Part shown: positions 19,136 to 29,181 of the stretch, in pieces
How the letters are laid out: each line of letters begins with the position of its first letter
Numbering within the stretch: position 1 is the first letter of the stretch
Origin: Paraprevotella xylaniphila YIT 11841
GTDB taxonomy: Bacteria; Bacteroidota; Bacteroidia; Bacteroidales; Bacteroidaceae
Reading direction: 5' to 3'
Length of the DNA stretch: 64,000 nucleotides
Assembly: GCF_000205165.1 (NCBI RefSeq)
Contig: NZ_GL883856.1
Coordinates: 1-64,000 of the forward strand
The notes under the pieces: generated by a model
Told to the model about the DNA's origin: nothing
Seen by the model: only the letters and a program-made list of their open reading frames with translations
Database searches by the model: none
Program-made: the position numbers and the translations under genes

Positions 19136-19405
19136 TTAACAAAGCTGACTGATTGTGCTGATGATATCGCTGACTTGTGCATTGAAATCCATACGCAGCT
19201 TCTTGTAGAATCCTTTTACGTTTCCTGGTTCCGTATGACTGATCCTGCTGACAAATTCATCATGCATCAACAATATGCGGACCATTACGTTGTCCACATC
19301 TTCTTGTTTTATATCTACTTTGTAATGCGTCAACGCTACGCATTCCGCAAACAGTTCACTACAGATATAGTTGATATTCTTTTTTAATGTCTTTCTTTTA
19401 GCCAT
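19136..19405 (-). CDS. Small conserved-looking protein of unknown function
   Basis: The 89-residue protein starts MAKRKTLKKN and is predicted all-helical and charged, with the pattern expected of a compact cytoplasmic helical bundle (INYICSELFAECVAL; VDNVMVRILLMHDEFVSRI). I chose ATG at 19405 over the in-frame ATG at 19450 because the extra 15 residues look unrelated. It is the first gene of the leftward operon and abuts the acyltransferase gene directly. I do not recognise a family. Confidence 0.7.
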   Translation of the reverse strand: MAKRKTLKKNINYICSELFAECVALTHYKVDIKQEDVDNVMVRILLMHDEFVSRISHTEPGNVKGFYKKLRMDFNAQVSDIISTISQLC

Positions 19406-19544
19406 ATTCTTTGATTTCAAATAATGATGTAAATCAGTAACTATAGACAAAGGTACGTAAAGTTGGTGATATCGGGAAATTTTATAGAAGAAAATAAACC
19501 GTATGTTTTTGGGGTGAGAGTTTCTTCATTCCGACAAAAAACAT

Positions 19545-19552
19545 TAATTTTG
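19545..19552 (+). promoter_or_regulatory. Bacteroides-type -7 box for PPi-PFK gene
   Basis: TAATTTTG fits the TAnnTTTG consensus and lies 44 bases before the start codon. A TTTC about 19 bases upstream could act as a weak -33 element. Confidence 0.55.
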
Positions 19553-19595
19553 CATGCAGAAAATTCTTTTTCAACAAATTATTAAGTAACACGAC

Positions 19596-21233
19596 ATGGA
19601 AAAAAGTGCATTGCAAATTGCAAGAGCGGCTTATCAGCCCAAGTTACCCAAAGGATTGCAGGGTAACGTATCTGTAAAGGAAGGCGCACCCACGCAGTCT
19701 GTGGCCGACCAAGAGGAAATCAAGAAATTATTCCCGAACACTTATGGAATGCCTCTCATTGAGTTCGTTCCGGGCGAGGCTCAATCTTACGCCCCGTTCA
19801 ACGTCGGTGTAATTCTTTCCGGTGGCCAAGCTCCCGGCGGGCATAATGTCATTTGCGGCTTGTTCGACGGTATTAAAAGACTGAACCCAGAAAGCAAGTT
19901 GTATGGCTTTATTTTGGGACCTGGCGGATTGGTGGATCACAAATACATGGAGTTGACGGCTGACATCATAGACCAATATCGTAATACAGGCGGTTTTGAC
20001 ATGATCGGTTCCGGACGTACTAAACTTGAAAAAGAGGAACAGTTCGAAAAGGGGCTTGAAATCATCAAGGAATTGGGTATTAAAGCCATTGTCATCATTG
20101 GTGGTGACGACTCCAATACGAACGCCTGTGTCTTGGCTGAATATTATGCTGCGAAAAAATGCGGTGTGCAGGTTATCGGTTGTCCGAAGACCATCGACGG
20201 TGATTTGAAGAACGACCAGATTGAAACTTCTTTCGGTTTCGATACGGCTTGTAAAACGTATGCAGAGGTTATTGGCAACATTCAACGCGATGCGAACTCC
20301 GCTCGTAAATATTGGCATTTCATCAAGTTGATGGGACGTTCGGCTTCGCATATCGCTTTGGAATGCGCTTTACAGTGCCAACCCAACATTTGTATCGTAT
20401 CGGAAGAAGTGGAAGCCAAAAACCAGACTTTGGATGATATCGTTACTTATATTGCTCAGGTTGTAGCCGACCGTGCAGCCGATGGAAACAATTTTGGTAC
20501 GGTATTGATTCCGGAAGGCTTGATTGAGTTCATCCCGGCGATGAAGGCTTTGATTGCAGAATTGAACGACTTGTTGGCAACTCCGGAAGGTGCTGCATTG
20601 GCTAAGGACCAACAACGCGAATGGATTTTGAATAAACTTTCTGCAGCAAACAAGGCTGTATATGAATCTCTTCCCTTGGGAGTAGCTGCCCAGTTGACTA
20701 TGGAGCGTGATCCGCATGGAAACGTGCAGGTTTCATTGATTGAAACGGAAAAACTGTTGTCTGAAATGGTTGCCAACAAGTTGGCTGCATGGAAGAAAGA
20801 AGGTAAGTTCAACGGTAAGTTCTCGGCGTTGCACCATTTCTTCGGCTATGAAGGACGTTGTGCTGCTCCTTCCAACTACGATGCTGATTATTGTTATGCT
20901 TTGGGTACAAGTGCCGCCATGTTGATGGCTAACGGCAAGACCGGTTATATGGCTATTGTGAAGAACACGACGGCACCGGCTGCTGAATGGATTGCCGGTG
21001 GTGTGCCCATCACCATGATGATGAATATGGAGAAGCGTAATGGCGAAATGAAACCGGTAATTAAAAAGGCATTGGTTCGTTTGGACGGTGCCCCGTTCAA
21101 GGAATTTGCATCGAGACGCAACCAATGGGCTCGTGAAACTTGTTTCGTATATCCTGGCCCGATACAGTATTTCGGTCCGACCGAAGTTTGTGACCAAGCA
21201 ACCAAGACTTTACAATTGGAACAAGCTAAGTAA
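19596..21233 (+). CDS. pfp: Diphosphate--fructose-6-phosphate 1-phosphotransferase (PPi-PFK)
   Basis: The 545-residue length matches the long, plant-like PPi-dependent phosphofructokinases. [15 protein letters not shown] forms the phosphate-binding loop. [11 protein letters not shown] (about residues 167-177) has Asp where ATP-dependent enzymes have Gly, the hallmark of pyrophosphate use. [10 protein letters not shown] carries the catalytic aspartate region, and [13 protein letters not shown] binds the sugar phosphate. The enzyme makes fructose 1,6-bisphosphate from fructose 6-phosphate with PPi, reversibly, in central glycolysis. It is a single-gene unit with its own promoter and a strong terminator. 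Confidence 0.97.
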   Translation: MEKSALQIARAAYQPKLPKGLQGNVSVKEGAPTQSVADQEEIKKLFPNTYGMPLIEFVPGEAQSYAPFNVGVILSGGQAPGGHNVICGLFDGIKRLNPESKLYGFILGPGGLVDHKYMELTADIIDQYRNTGGFDMIGSGRTKLEKEEQFEKGLEIIKELGIKAIVIIGGDDSNTNACVLAEYYAAKKCGVQVIGCPKTIDGDLKNDQIETSFGFDTACKTYAEVIGNIQRDANSARKYWHFIKLMGRSASHIALECALQCQPNICIVSEEVEAKNQTLDDIVTYIAQVVADRAADGNNFGTVLIPEGLIEFIPAMKALIAELNDLLATPEGAALAKDQQREWILNKLSAANKAVYESLPLGVAAQLTMERDPHGNVQVSLIETEKLLSEMVANKLAAWKKEGKFNGKFSALHHFFGYEGRCAAPSNYDADYCYALGTSAAMLMANGKTGYMAIVKNTTAPAAEWIAGGVPITMMMNMEKRNGEMKPVIKKALVRLDGAPFKEFASRRNQWARETCFVYPGPIQYFGPTEVCDQATKTLQLEQAK

Positions 21234-21248
21234 TTCATTTATAGATAT

Positions 21249-21290
21249 GCAAGTCCCTTTGTCCATTGATAAAGGGACTTGCTATTTTTC
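21249..21290 (+). terminator. Rho-independent terminator after PPi-PFK gene
   Basis: A 12-bp perfect stem (21249-21260 with 21271-21282, GCAAGTCCCTTT paired with its complement) and a 10-base loop are followed by TATTTTT. It lies 15 bases after the stop codon. Confidence 0.93.
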
Positions 21291-21323
21291 TGAATAAAGG
21301 GGAAAAGAGAGACCGTTTCTATC

Positions 21324-22277
21324 ATGTGTGCACAAATGCCGCAAACTGTAAAAAACAGAAAAACGACTGTTCAGAGGGGAAACCGTAAGAAAGTGGATAA
21401 CATTCCCACGTCACGTAGTCCTAAGAGGAAAACTGCCTTATGCAAGAAGCAAAAGAAGAAAGGGGGAAGCAAATGGTTGTTTTTCAAACGTTGGCCGTCG
21501 TGGGCGATATGGGTCGGGGCCTTGTCTTTGGGAGTAGCTTATATACTTTTCTTTTATTATTTCTTTGTCGGGCCTTATTCATTCCGTTGGAAGGCCATTT
21601 ACGGAGATCCCGTATATCCTGAAGGTTTTGATGTACATGGCATTGATGTTTCTCATTATCAGGAAAACATAGACTGGGAGCGTTTGCGCAACGCCAGTTT
21701 GAATTCATCTCCCGTCAGTTTTGTTTTCATCAAGGCAACCGAAGGCACGACGCTATTGGATGAAAATTTCAACCTAAACTTTTATGAAGCAAAGCAAAAT
21801 GACTTTATAAGAGGAGCTTATCATTTCTTTTTGCCGGATGTGGATGCCCAAAAGCAAGCCCGGTTTTTCTTAAAGCAAGTGCATTTGGAACCTGGTGACC
21901 TCCCTCCTGTTTTAGATGTGGAAAAGGCCGGAAAGCTGACGGAAACACAGCTCCAAAAAGCTGTAAAGACTTGGTTGGATATTGTAGAAAAAGAATATGG
22001 TGTGAAACCCATTATTTATACAGGATACAAATTCAAATTGCATTATCTGAATACTCCTGCATTCAATGAATATCCTTATTGGATAGCGCATTATTATGTG
22101 GAGAAGTTAGAATATAAAGGAAAATGGAATTTCTGGCAACATACGGACTGTGGGAAAGTTACCGGAATCAAAGGTAATGTAGACTGTAATATTTTCAATG
22201 GGTCGTTTGAAGATTTGATGAACCTGACCATACCGGAACAGGAAGACGATTATACCTATCCTGAAGATTCATTATAG
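21324..22277 (+). CDS. GH25 lysozyme-like protein, membrane anchored
   Basis: The 317-residue protein has a strongly basic N-terminal tail of about 55 residues, one membrane span (about residues 58-82), and a glycoside hydrolase family 25 domain. Domain motifs are GIDVSHYQ with the first catalytic aspartate, FIKATEG, and PPVLDVE with the catalytic Asp-x-Glu, then WQHTDCGKVTGI near the end. GH25 enzymes cut the muramic acid-glucosamine bond of peptidoglycan. The anchor suggests an inner-membrane protein acting in the periplasm. The start at 21324 could instead be ATG at 21336. Confidence 0.92.
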   Translation: MCAQMPQTVKNRKTTVQRGNRKKVDNIPTSRSPKRKTALCKKQKKKGGSKWLFFKRWPSWAIWVGALSLGVAYILFFYYFFVGPYSFRWKAIYGDPVYPEGFDVHGIDVSHYQENIDWERLRNASLNSSPVSFVFIKATEGTTLLDENFNLNFYEAKQNDFIRGAYHFFLPDVDAQKQARFFLKQVHLEPGDLPPVLDVEKAGKLTETQLQKAVKTWLDIVEKEYGVKPIIYTGYKFKLHYLNTPAFNEYPYWIAHYYVEKLEYKGKWNFWQHTDCGKVTGIKGNVDCNIFNGSFEDLMNLTIPEQEDDYTYPEDSL

Positions 22278-22340
22278 ACAGGAATAAAGCCGCCGGAAGT
22301 CCTACAGGCATTACCGGCAGCTCTGGATTCATGTCGCTTA

Positions 22341-23186
22341 TTATAAACGTTCGAATAAAAGCGTAGCCCAGTTCTCCTTTTCCGTATGGTTGAGATAGCT
22401 CAGTCCCAAGCTTTCCGCTTTTTGCACAAGCAAGGGTATATCCTCTACATAAAAACCGCTGAGAATCATTTGGCTTCCTGCATGCATAACCGATACGAAC
22501 GATGGCAAGTCGGCTAAAAGAATGTTCCGGTTGATATTGGCTAAAATCAAGTCGAAAGCGTCTTTTCCTTGTAATATGGAGGCATTCCCTTCAACCACTT
22601 CCATGTTTTTCACACCATTCAGTTGCATGTTCTCTTTCGTATTGTCTACACTCCAACGATCTATATCGTAGGCCCACACCGATTTCGCCCCTTTCAACGT
22701 ACAGAATATACCTAACACGCCAGTACCGCACCCGGCATCCAATACGGTTTTATGTCCGAGGTTCATCCCGAGCAAACGTTCCAATATCATGCCTGTAGTG
22801 TGATGCGTACCGGTACCGAAAGCCTGATGGGGATTTATCACGATATCATATTCGGCAGGAGACAGATTATGATGCTCCGGACTATGAATCAGAATACGGT
22901 CGGCGATTCGGACTGGTTCAAAGCCGTTACGTTCCCATTCCTCGTTCCAATTCTTATCTTCCGCTTCCGCCAATCGGTAGGTTACTTTCACATCCTCTAT
23001 GGGAAAGAAATCTAGCAGGTTATCCAATACGGATTGCTCGAAAAGTCCGGTTTGCACATATCCTTTCACCCCCTGCGGAGTATCTACAAAACTTTCCAAA
23101 CCGGCATCGGCCACCAAGGCTATCAAGATGTCGGCTGCATCCCTACTATAAGGGGATATAATGAAATCCAATTCCAAATATTTCAT
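22341..23186 (-). CDS. prmA: Ribosomal protein L11 methyltransferase
   Basis: The 281-residue protein has a short N-terminal substrate-recognition domain and a SAM-binding domain with AFGTGTHHTT, VLDAGCGTGVLGIF (motif I, about residues 144-157), YDID and ILANINRNIL (motif IV). These are the signatures of PrmA, which trimethylates ribosomal protein L11. It is transcribed leftward and convergent with the GH25 gene. The WEEEW-like patch NWNEEWERNG is also typical. Confidence 0.95.
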   Translation of the reverse strand: MKYLELDFIISPYSRDAADILIALVADAGLESFVDTPQGVKGYVQTGLFEQSVLDNLLDFFPIEDVKVTYRLAEAEDKNWNEEWERNGFEPVRIADRILIHSPEHHNLSPAEYDIVINPHQAFGTGTHHTTGMILERLLGMNLGHKTVLDAGCGTGVLGIFCTLKGAKSVWAYDIDRWSVDNTKENMQLNGVKNMEVVEGNASILQGKDAFDLILANINRNILLADLPSFVSVMHAGSQMILSGFYVEDIPLLVQKAESLGLSYLNHTEKENWATLLFERL

Positions 23187-23271
23187 ACTGTTTATTTTGT
23201 GTCGAGAATCTATTGGTTCTGCAAAAATAGCAAAAAAAGAGTTATATACTAAACTTTATTCGCGTTTCCGT

Positions 23272-23303
23272 ATTGCCCGTCAACCGAGAAAAAGTTATAT
23301 TTG
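23272..23303 (+). promoter_or_regulatory. Promoter for the two-gene envelope operon
   Basis: TATATTTG at 23296-23303 matches TAnnTTTG exactly; ATTG at 23272-23275 lies 20 bases upstream as a possible -33 element. The start codon is 30 bases downstream. Confidence 0.65.
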
Positions 23304-23332
23304 CATATAATATAGGTAAAGGAGAAAAGACA

Positions 23333-24343
23333 ATGAAAAACAGAATATTATTTTCACTCATCGTTGCAGTGATTCCGTTTTTTGGCTTTGCACAAATAGA
23401 TGATATGTATTTCGTCCCTCAAAAAGAGACGAAAGTGAATGAGGATAAGCATCCCCAACCGCAACCTTCGGTACGTACGATTTCAGAAAATACGGCAGTG
23501 GACACCCGCTCAGGATATGCTCAGGGAAGCATCAGGGATGTAGATGAATATAACCGACGATATCGTTGGGATAATGATAGTATATCTGCCGCTGAAGAGG
23601 AAGTGGCAGGTCAAGATAGTGCTTCAACCGATAACAACCGGGAAGAAGGGGGAGACTATCAATATACGAAACGAATTCTTCGTTTCAACACCCCGACCAT
23701 CGGCGTTGCGGTCAGCAGTCCTTTATACTGGGACTTACGTTATGGTCCCAATTCCATATATTGGGATGTATATGATGATGGATTTTACGCATACGCTTAT
23801 CCTAGCAGTTGGTATTGGGGACCTACCTTCTCCTACTCGTGGGGATGGGGATTATACAATCCTTATTGGGCGTGGGGAGGTCCTTGGTATGCCGGATGGT
23901 ATGATCCTTGGTATTGGGGACCGCACTGGCATCATCCGCATTGGGGACATCCCGGTCATGGATGGTATCCATCAAGACCGGTTACTCGTCCCAGTGTAAG
24001 ATATCGGGAGAATAGTTCCCTGGCAAGAGGAACATCCCGCACTAATGTAAGAAACAGTTCTTCTGCCAGAAGAACCATACGAAACACAGGTAACACCAAC
24101 CGGCAAACCATTTCGGAGAATTCTGCACGATTTACTCCAAATCGTTCTTCAACAACTACCAGGCAGTCTCCTCACACGCGTACGACTTCAACTCTTCAAC
24201 GTAACACTCAACCGTCGAGAAGTTCTAATTTCACGCCATCGACCACAAGAAGCACTTTCCGTCCGTCGGTAAGTTCCCCCAGCCGTTCCGGAGGTGGTTT
24301 CTCCCCATCCAGGAGCGGAGGAGCACGAGGCGGTCGACGTTAA
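23333..24343 (+). CDS. Secreted Trp/Tyr/Gly-rich protein of unknown function
   Basis: The 336-residue protein has a signal peptide (about residues 1-20, core FSLIVAVIPFFGFA), an acidic linker, and a striking aromatic centre rich in W, Y, G, P and H (about residues 150-220, with repeated PWYWG- and HPHWGHPG-like stretches). It ends in an R/S/T-rich disordered tail of about 120 residues. The composition suggests a cell-envelope protein, perhaps with multivalent contacts to the outer membrane or cell wall; no catalytic motif is visible. The start is ATG at 23333, where the signal peptide begins. It is probably co-transcribed with the outer-membrane protein gene 32 bases downstream. Confidence 0.8.
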   Translation: MKNRILFSLIVAVIPFFGFAQIDDMYFVPQKETKVNEDKHPQPQPSVRTISENTAVDTRSGYAQGSIRDVDEYNRRYRWDNDSISAAEEEVAGQDSASTDNNREEGGDYQYTKRILRFNTPTIGVAVSSPLYWDLRYGPNSIYWDVYDDGFYAYAYPSSWYWGPTFSYSWGWGLYNPYWAWGGPWYAGWYDPWYWGPHWHHPHWGHPGHGWYPSRPVTRPSVRYRENSSLARGTSRTNVRNSSSARRTIRNTGNTNRQTISENSARFTPNRSSTTTRQSPHTRTTSTLQRNTQPSRSSNFTPSTTRSTFRPSVSSPSRSGGGFSPSRSGGARGGRR

Positions 24344-24375
24344 CAAACAAAGATAAACCATAAAAGGAAGAAATA

Positions 24376-26022
24376 ATGAAAAGAAAAAACCTCATATTTG
24401 TAAGCGCATTGCTAGCAAGCCAGTCTATGATGGCACAGACACCATATATGAACGAGAATTATATGCCGACCGATTTAATCGGAAGTGCGCGCTATGTAGG
24501 TATGGGCGGTGCATTAGGGGCATTGGGTGCTGATTTGTCTACCGCTTCTTCCAATCCGGCAGCATTAGGGCTTTACCGCAGAAGCGATGCAGCTTTATCA
24601 TTCAGCGTGTTGACCCAACAGGAAAAACCGGATTTAAATGCAGACATGACTCATTTGTCTTTTGACCAGATGGGATTCGTGGTAAGTATCCCGGTTATGG
24701 CCAAAAGCGTAAGGTATGTTAATTTTGGAGTCAATTATCAGAAAAGAGCCAACTTCAACCAGTCATTTATCGCAGACAACGGAGCCTTGAACGGTTTGTC
24801 TCAGACGCAACAAATGGCAGACATTCTGAACCATACCCAGTATTCCACTCCTTTGGCAGACCTGATGTATAATTCCTGCCTTGTGAATCCGGAATACATA
24901 CGGGATAACCAAGGTAATGTGCAGGTAGACCAAGAGGGGAATCCCTTATACGATTCTTATAATGCTTTAGAGTCAGATCGGAATAATTACGACCGTACGA
25001 CGGAAGGCGGTATCGCAGGATATGATTTCAACCTGTCTATGAACATCAAAGACCGAGTGTATTTAGGTTTCACTTTAGGCGTGAACGACGTGGACTATTA
25101 CAGTTACAGCACTTATCGGGAGTTCGGCACGATTTCGGACGGCCAAGGTAACTCTTACAGCGATTTCGAGAATTATTCCTTATATAATACCCAACATGTA
25201 AGTGGATATGGAATCAATGTGAAGTTGGGTGGTATATTCCGTCCCATCGGAAATTCCCCCTTCCGCATAGGTCTGGCCGTAGAAACGCCGACCTTCTATC
25301 ATTTGGAATCTTATTCTTCATATAGCATAGACTCTCCCATGATGGAGGATGAGAACTATGACATCTACATCAATCAAGACAGAAACGGTAATTTTATATA
25401 TACCAATTATCTTCCGGAGGTGGATTTGGCTAACTTGCACATGAAAATTACCACACCGTGGAAATTTCGGGTTTCGTTAGGACATACGATTGGAACTTAT
25501 CTGGCTATAGGAGCTGAATATGAATACGCTGATTACTCTAAAACGAAACAGGGGTATGAAGACTGGGACTACGACTATTGGGGCTATGGTTATTCCAGAG
25601 GAACGACACACGACCGCGATATGGACGCGTTGCACAAGTCTACGCTACGCGGAAGCCATTCTTTCAAGTTCGGTATGGAATTGAATCTGACGGATAATGT
25701 CGCATTTCGTGCGGGGTATAATTATTATTCCCGCATGTTCAAGGAAGAAGCGACTTTAGATCAAACGGGGCCTTCTCCGGCTTTCGGTTATCAAACGACA
25801 ACAGATTATATGAATAAAGACGACGTGAATATATTCACAGCCGGTTTAGGTTACCACGGAAAGCATTTTTATGCCGATATGGCTTATAAGTGCCGCGTAC
25901 AGTCGGGAGATTTCTATGCATTCGACGATACTTATATCACACAAACCGGTACTCGTCTTACTCCAGTGGATGTAAACCTAAATACTCATCAGGTGTTTTT
26001 TACATTAGGATATAAATTCTGA
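24376..26022 (+). CDS. Outer-membrane beta-barrel protein, OmpP1/FadL/TodX-like
   Basis: The 548-residue protein starts with a signal peptide cleaved near MMAQT, followed by DLIGSARYVGMGGALGALGADLSTASSNPAALGLYR. This conserved glycine-rich N-terminal segment marks FadL-type barrels of Bacteroidetes. The rest has alternating aromatic/polar strands and ends in an aromatic residue (LGYKF), the usual outer-membrane sorting signal. FadL-family proteins pass hydrophobic compounds through the outer membrane; the substrate here is unknown. It follows the aromatic-rich protein gene. Confidence 0.85.
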   Translation: MKRKNLIFVSALLASQSMMAQTPYMNENYMPTDLIGSARYVGMGGALGALGADLSTASSNPAALGLYRRSDAALSFSVLTQQEKPDLNADMTHLSFDQMGFVVSIPVMAKSVRYVNFGVNYQKRANFNQSFIADNGALNGLSQTQQMADILNHTQYSTPLADLMYNSCLVNPEYIRDNQGNVQVDQEGNPLYDSYNALESDRNNYDRTTEGGIAGYDFNLSMNIKDRVYLGFTLGVNDVDYYSYSTYREFGTISDGQGNSYSDFENYSLYNTQHVSGYGINVKLGGIFRPIGNSPFRIGLAVETPTFYHLESYSSYSIDSPMMEDENYDIYINQDRNGNFIYTNYLPEVDLANLHMKITTPWKFRVSLGHTIGTYLAIGAEYEYADYSKTKQGYEDWDYDYWGYGYSRGTTHDRDMDALHKSTLRGSHSFKFGMELNLTDNVAFRAGYNYYSRMFKEEATLDQTGPSPAFGYQTTTDYMNKDDVNIFTAGLGYHGKHFYADMAYKCRVQSGDFYAFDDTYITQTGTRLTPVDVNLNTHQVFFTLGYKF

Positions 26023-26063
26023 TTATAAAGGAGCAAAGTCAGAAGAAAAAACAGCAAAAAAGT

Positions 26064-26093
26064 TTTGCGTTTCAAAAAATATATCTAACTTTG
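26064..26093 (+). promoter_or_regulatory. Promoter of tRNA-Ala
   Basis: TTTG at 26064-26067 and TAACTTTG at 26086-26093 are separated by 18 bases, a full match to the Bacteroides -33/-7 pattern. The tRNA begins 17 bases after the -7 box. Confidence 0.85.
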
Positions 26094-26109
26094 CATCGTC
26101 AAAAAGGTT

Positions 26110-26183
26110 GGGGTATTAGCTCATCTGGCTAGAGCGTTTGACTGGCAGTCAAAAGGTGGCAGGTTCGAGTCCTGTATACTCCA
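26110..26183 (+). tRNA. tRNA-Ala (anticodon GGC)
   Basis: A full cloverleaf can be drawn. The acceptor stem GGGGTAT pairs with ATACTCC, including the G3:U70 pair that marks alanine tRNAs. The D arm is GCTC/GAGC, the anticodon stem TTTGA/TCAAA has loop CTGGCAG giving anticodon GGC, and the T arm carries TTCGAGT. The discriminator base is A and the CCA end is not encoded. Confidence 0.97.
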
Positions 26184-26336
26184 CTTTACATAAAAGCGAA
26201 AAAACTTGCAGTCGCTAAAACCAATATTTTTATTGGTGAATTTTATTATTCTATTTGGGTTATTCAACTTTATTACATTTTTTTTCTTTCTCTATTTTTC
26301 TTCCCTTAAAAAAGAGCTTATTTAAAAGAAATTCTG

Positions 26337-26344
26337 TATATTTG
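26337..26344 (+). promoter_or_regulatory. -7 box for the SusC/SusD operon
   Basis: TATATTTG matches TAnnTTTG and lies 51 bases before the proposed start of the SusC-like gene. No good -33 box is seen upstream; that stretch is T-rich. Confidence 0.5.
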
Positions 26345-26395
26345 CCCATGTAATATTCAAACTATACCAACATTTACTCTTAAATCTCTTTGCTT

Positions 26396-29170
26396 ATGAA
26401 AAAAGGGACATTTTTATGGTTGGGGCGAATGGGATTACCCCTTTCTTTGGCGTTATGCCATATATATCCTCTTGCAGCACAGAACAAAGTGATTCTGCCG
26501 GACTCCATTCCTTGGATGTTATCGGATTCATTAATGAAAGGGGATGTGCTGCAAATCGGTTATGCCACAGGAGACCGGAGAACCGTAGCAGGTTCTGTAG
26601 ATCAGGTATCTGAAAATAGAATGAACAAAGGCATGATTTCCAATCCTTTAAACTCTATTAACGGGCAAGTGGCCGGTGTCAGTATGTTACCGGGAAGGGA
26701 GGCCATGCTCAACTCCGTACGTGTCCGGGGTACAACCTCCCTGACGGGGGGGAATGATCCTTTGGTAATCATTGATGGCGTATTTGCTGATTTGAGCACG
26801 CTAAGTATGATTTTTCCTGCGGACATCGAAAGCTTCACTATTCTCAAGGATGCTTCAGAAACGGCTCAATATGGCGCACGAGGTGCTTCGGGTGTCATAA
26901 AAGTAAGTACCAAACAAGGACACAGCGGAAGTTTCAGTTTGAGTTATGACGGAAATTTTAGTGTCGAGTCTATTTATAAAAACATAAAAATGCTTTCTGG
27001 AGAGGCTTTCAGGAACGTGGCACACGAAAGAGGCATATCAATTCTGGATTTGGGATATGACACGGATTTTCCAGAGGAAATCACGCGCATGGGATGGGTG
27101 CAAAATCATCATGTAGCTTTTGGAGGTGGTACGGAATCCTCTTATTACCGTGCTTCTCTGGCGCTTTTGGATCGAAAAGACGTGGTGAAAAGTTCAGACT
27201 ACCGGAATTACATGGCCAAAATAGATATTACGCAACGGGCGTTCAACGACCGCCTGCGTTTCGACCTGGGGGTAATGGGGGCAGTACGTAAGAGCAACAA
27301 TTTGGTAGATATACAAAAGACATTTTATTCAGCAGCAGCTTTCAATCCCACTTTTCCGGCCCACAAGAATGCGACGGGCGGTTGGGATCAAGTGACAACT
27401 GCCAGTTGGATTACCAACCCTTTGGCCTGGATGGAAGTAAGCGACGAAGAATCGAATGCGCATTTTAATGCCCATTTGAAAATGGAGTTGGTTTTAACCC
27501 CACATTTGGTACTTTCCGCCTTTGGTTCTTACCTGTACAATGTCATAGATAACGGACAATATCTTCCTACTACCGTATGGGCACATGGACAAGCTTATCG
27601 AGGCGAACAGAAGGTGGAAGATGTGTTGGGAAATATGATGTTGAACTTCAATCGAGCTTTTGGAAAACATAAACTGGACGCTCTCCTATTGGGAGAAGCG
27701 CAACAACGTATCATGTCCGGCTTCCACACAACTGTTACGAATTTCACAACCGACAAGTTCGGTTTTCACAACCTGCAGGCCGGAGCCGTAAGACTATGGG
27801 AGGGGACAGGCTCTTATTATGAGAATCCTCGTCTGGCATCTTTTTTAGGACGTGTCAATTATGTATACGACGATCGTTATGTGGCTACCGTAAACATGCG
27901 TACCGATGCTTCATCCAAGGTGGGACGTAACCATCGTTGGGGCTTTTTCCCATCGCTTTCCGCTGCCTGGATTCTGAGCGAGGAAGATTTCATGAAATCT
28001 CTCTATTGGCTGAACAACCTCAAATTCAGAGTCGGTTACGGGTACTCTGGTAATCAGGATGCCATTGATTCTTACAATTCCCTCCAGTTGGTGAAACCTA
28101 ATGGAGTAGTATCTTCTGGTGGTGACCCAACGGTGACAATGGGTTTGATACGCAATGCCAATCCTGACTTGCGTTGGGAGGTAAAACGTACGATGAACGT
28201 TGGACTGGATGCTGCTTTTTGGGACGGACGGGCTATTTTCACATTTGATTATTACCATTCCGTCACGGATGACATGCTGTACCAATACGATGTAAGCGTA
28301 CCGCCATTTGCCTATAATAAATTGTTGGCCAATTTAGGTTCCATGCGTAACAGCGGAGTGGAATTGGGATTCGGCTTCACTCCTTTGCGTAAAAAAGACA
28401 TGGAACTGAACGTCAACGTCAACGTCACGTTCCAACGCAATAAGTTACTTTCTCTAAGTGGAATGTATAATGGAGAATATATGTCGGCTCCACAATATAC
28501 GCCGATTGCCGACTTAACCGGTGCGGGCTTTCATGGCGGATATAATCATATTGTATACCAGATTGTAGGGCAGCCTTTGGGTGTCTTTTATTTACCCCAT
28601 TGTACAGGACTCATCCAACGCGAAGACGGAACATACGCATACGAAATAGCCGACCTTGACGGAGGAGGCGTGGACCTGGAAGACGGGGGGGACCGTTACG
28701 TGGCAGGACAGGCCACTCCCAAAACTCTATTGGGTTCTAACGTCAGCTTCCGTTATAAGAATGTGGACGTATCGTTGCAAATCAATGGTGCTTTCGGACA
28801 TAAAATTTATAATGGTACGGCCTTGGCTTATATGAATATGGGAAGTTTTCCCGATTACAACGTACTGGCAGCCGCCCCTCAACGTAATATTTACGACCAG
28901 ACTGCTACAGATTACTGGCTTGAAAACGGAAACTACGTGAATTTTGATTATTTGACTATCGGTTGGAATATTCCGTTGAAGAAATGGGGCAAATACGTGC
29001 AGCATCTGCGTTTATCGGCGTCGGTGAACAATCTGGCTACCATTACGGCCTATTCCGGACTGACCCCAATGATTAACAGTTACATCGTAGATGCCACACT
29101 CGGAGTGGACGACAAACGGAACTATCCGGTATATCGTTCTTATACCTTGGGATTAACTATTCAATTTTAA
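26396..29170 (+). CDS. SusC/RagA-family TonB-dependent transporter
   Basis: The 924-residue protein has a signal peptide (core MGLPLSLALCHIYPLAA), then a plug domain with INGQVAGVSMLPGRE, SVRVRGTTSL, PLVIIDGV and the QYGARGASGVIKVSTKQG segment. A long barrel follows and ends with YTLGLTIQF. This is the SusC outer-membrane porin class that imports glycans or peptides with a SusD lid. It is shorter than typical SusC proteins because the carboxypeptidase-regulatory-like N-terminal domain is absent: the plug starts about 70 residues after the signal peptide. No glycosidase, ECF sigma factor or anti-sigma gene is adjacent, so the ligand is unknown. The start is ATG at 26396. Confidence 0.93.
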   Translation: MKKGTFLWLGRMGLPLSLALCHIYPLAAQNKVILPDSIPWMLSDSLMKGDVLQIGYATGDRRTVAGSVDQVSENRMNKGMISNPLNSINGQVAGVSMLPGREAMLNSVRVRGTTSLTGGNDPLVIIDGVFADLSTLSMIFPADIESFTILKDASETAQYGARGASGVIKVSTKQGHSGSFSLSYDGNFSVESIYKNIKMLSGEAFRNVAHERGISILDLGYDTDFPEEITRMGWVQNHHVAFGGGTESSYYRASLALLDRKDVVKSSDYRNYMAKIDITQRAFNDRLRFDLGVMGAVRKSNNLVDIQKTFYSAAAFNPTFPAHKNATGGWDQVTTASWITNPLAWMEVSDEESNAHFNAHLKMELVLTPHLVLSAFGSYLYNVIDNGQYLPTTVWAHGQAYRGEQKVEDVLGNMMLNFNRAFGKHKLDALLLGEAQQRIMSGFHTTVTNFTTDKFGFHNLQAGAVRLWEGTGSYYENPRLASFLGRVNYVYDDRYVATVNMRTDASSKVGRNHRWGFFPSLSAAWILSEEDFMKSLYWLNNLKFRVGYGYSGNQDAIDSYNSLQLVKPNGVVSSGGDPTVTMGLIRNANPDLRWEVKRTMNVGLDAAFWDGRAIFTFDYYHSVTDDMLYQYDVSVPPFAYNKLLANLGSMRNSGVELGFGFTPLRKKDMELNVNVNVTFQRNKLLSLSGMYNGEYMSAPQYTPIADLTGAGFHGGYNHIVYQIVGQPLGVFYLPHCTGLIQREDGTYAYEIADLDGGGVDLEDGGDRYVAGQATPKTLLGSNVSFRYKNVDVSLQINGAFGHKIYNGTALAYMNMGSFPDYNVLAAAPQRNIYDQTATDYWLENGNYVNFDYLTIGWNIPLKKWGKYVQHLRLSASVNNLATITAYSGLTPMINSYIVDATLGVDDKRNYPVYRSYTLGLTIQF

Positions 29171-29181
29171 AGCATGACAAC

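Noticed and set aside
22278-22340. Terminator between the GH25 and prmA genes
   Set aside because: A GCCGCCGG/CCGGCAGC stem exists but has a mismatch and no T-run.
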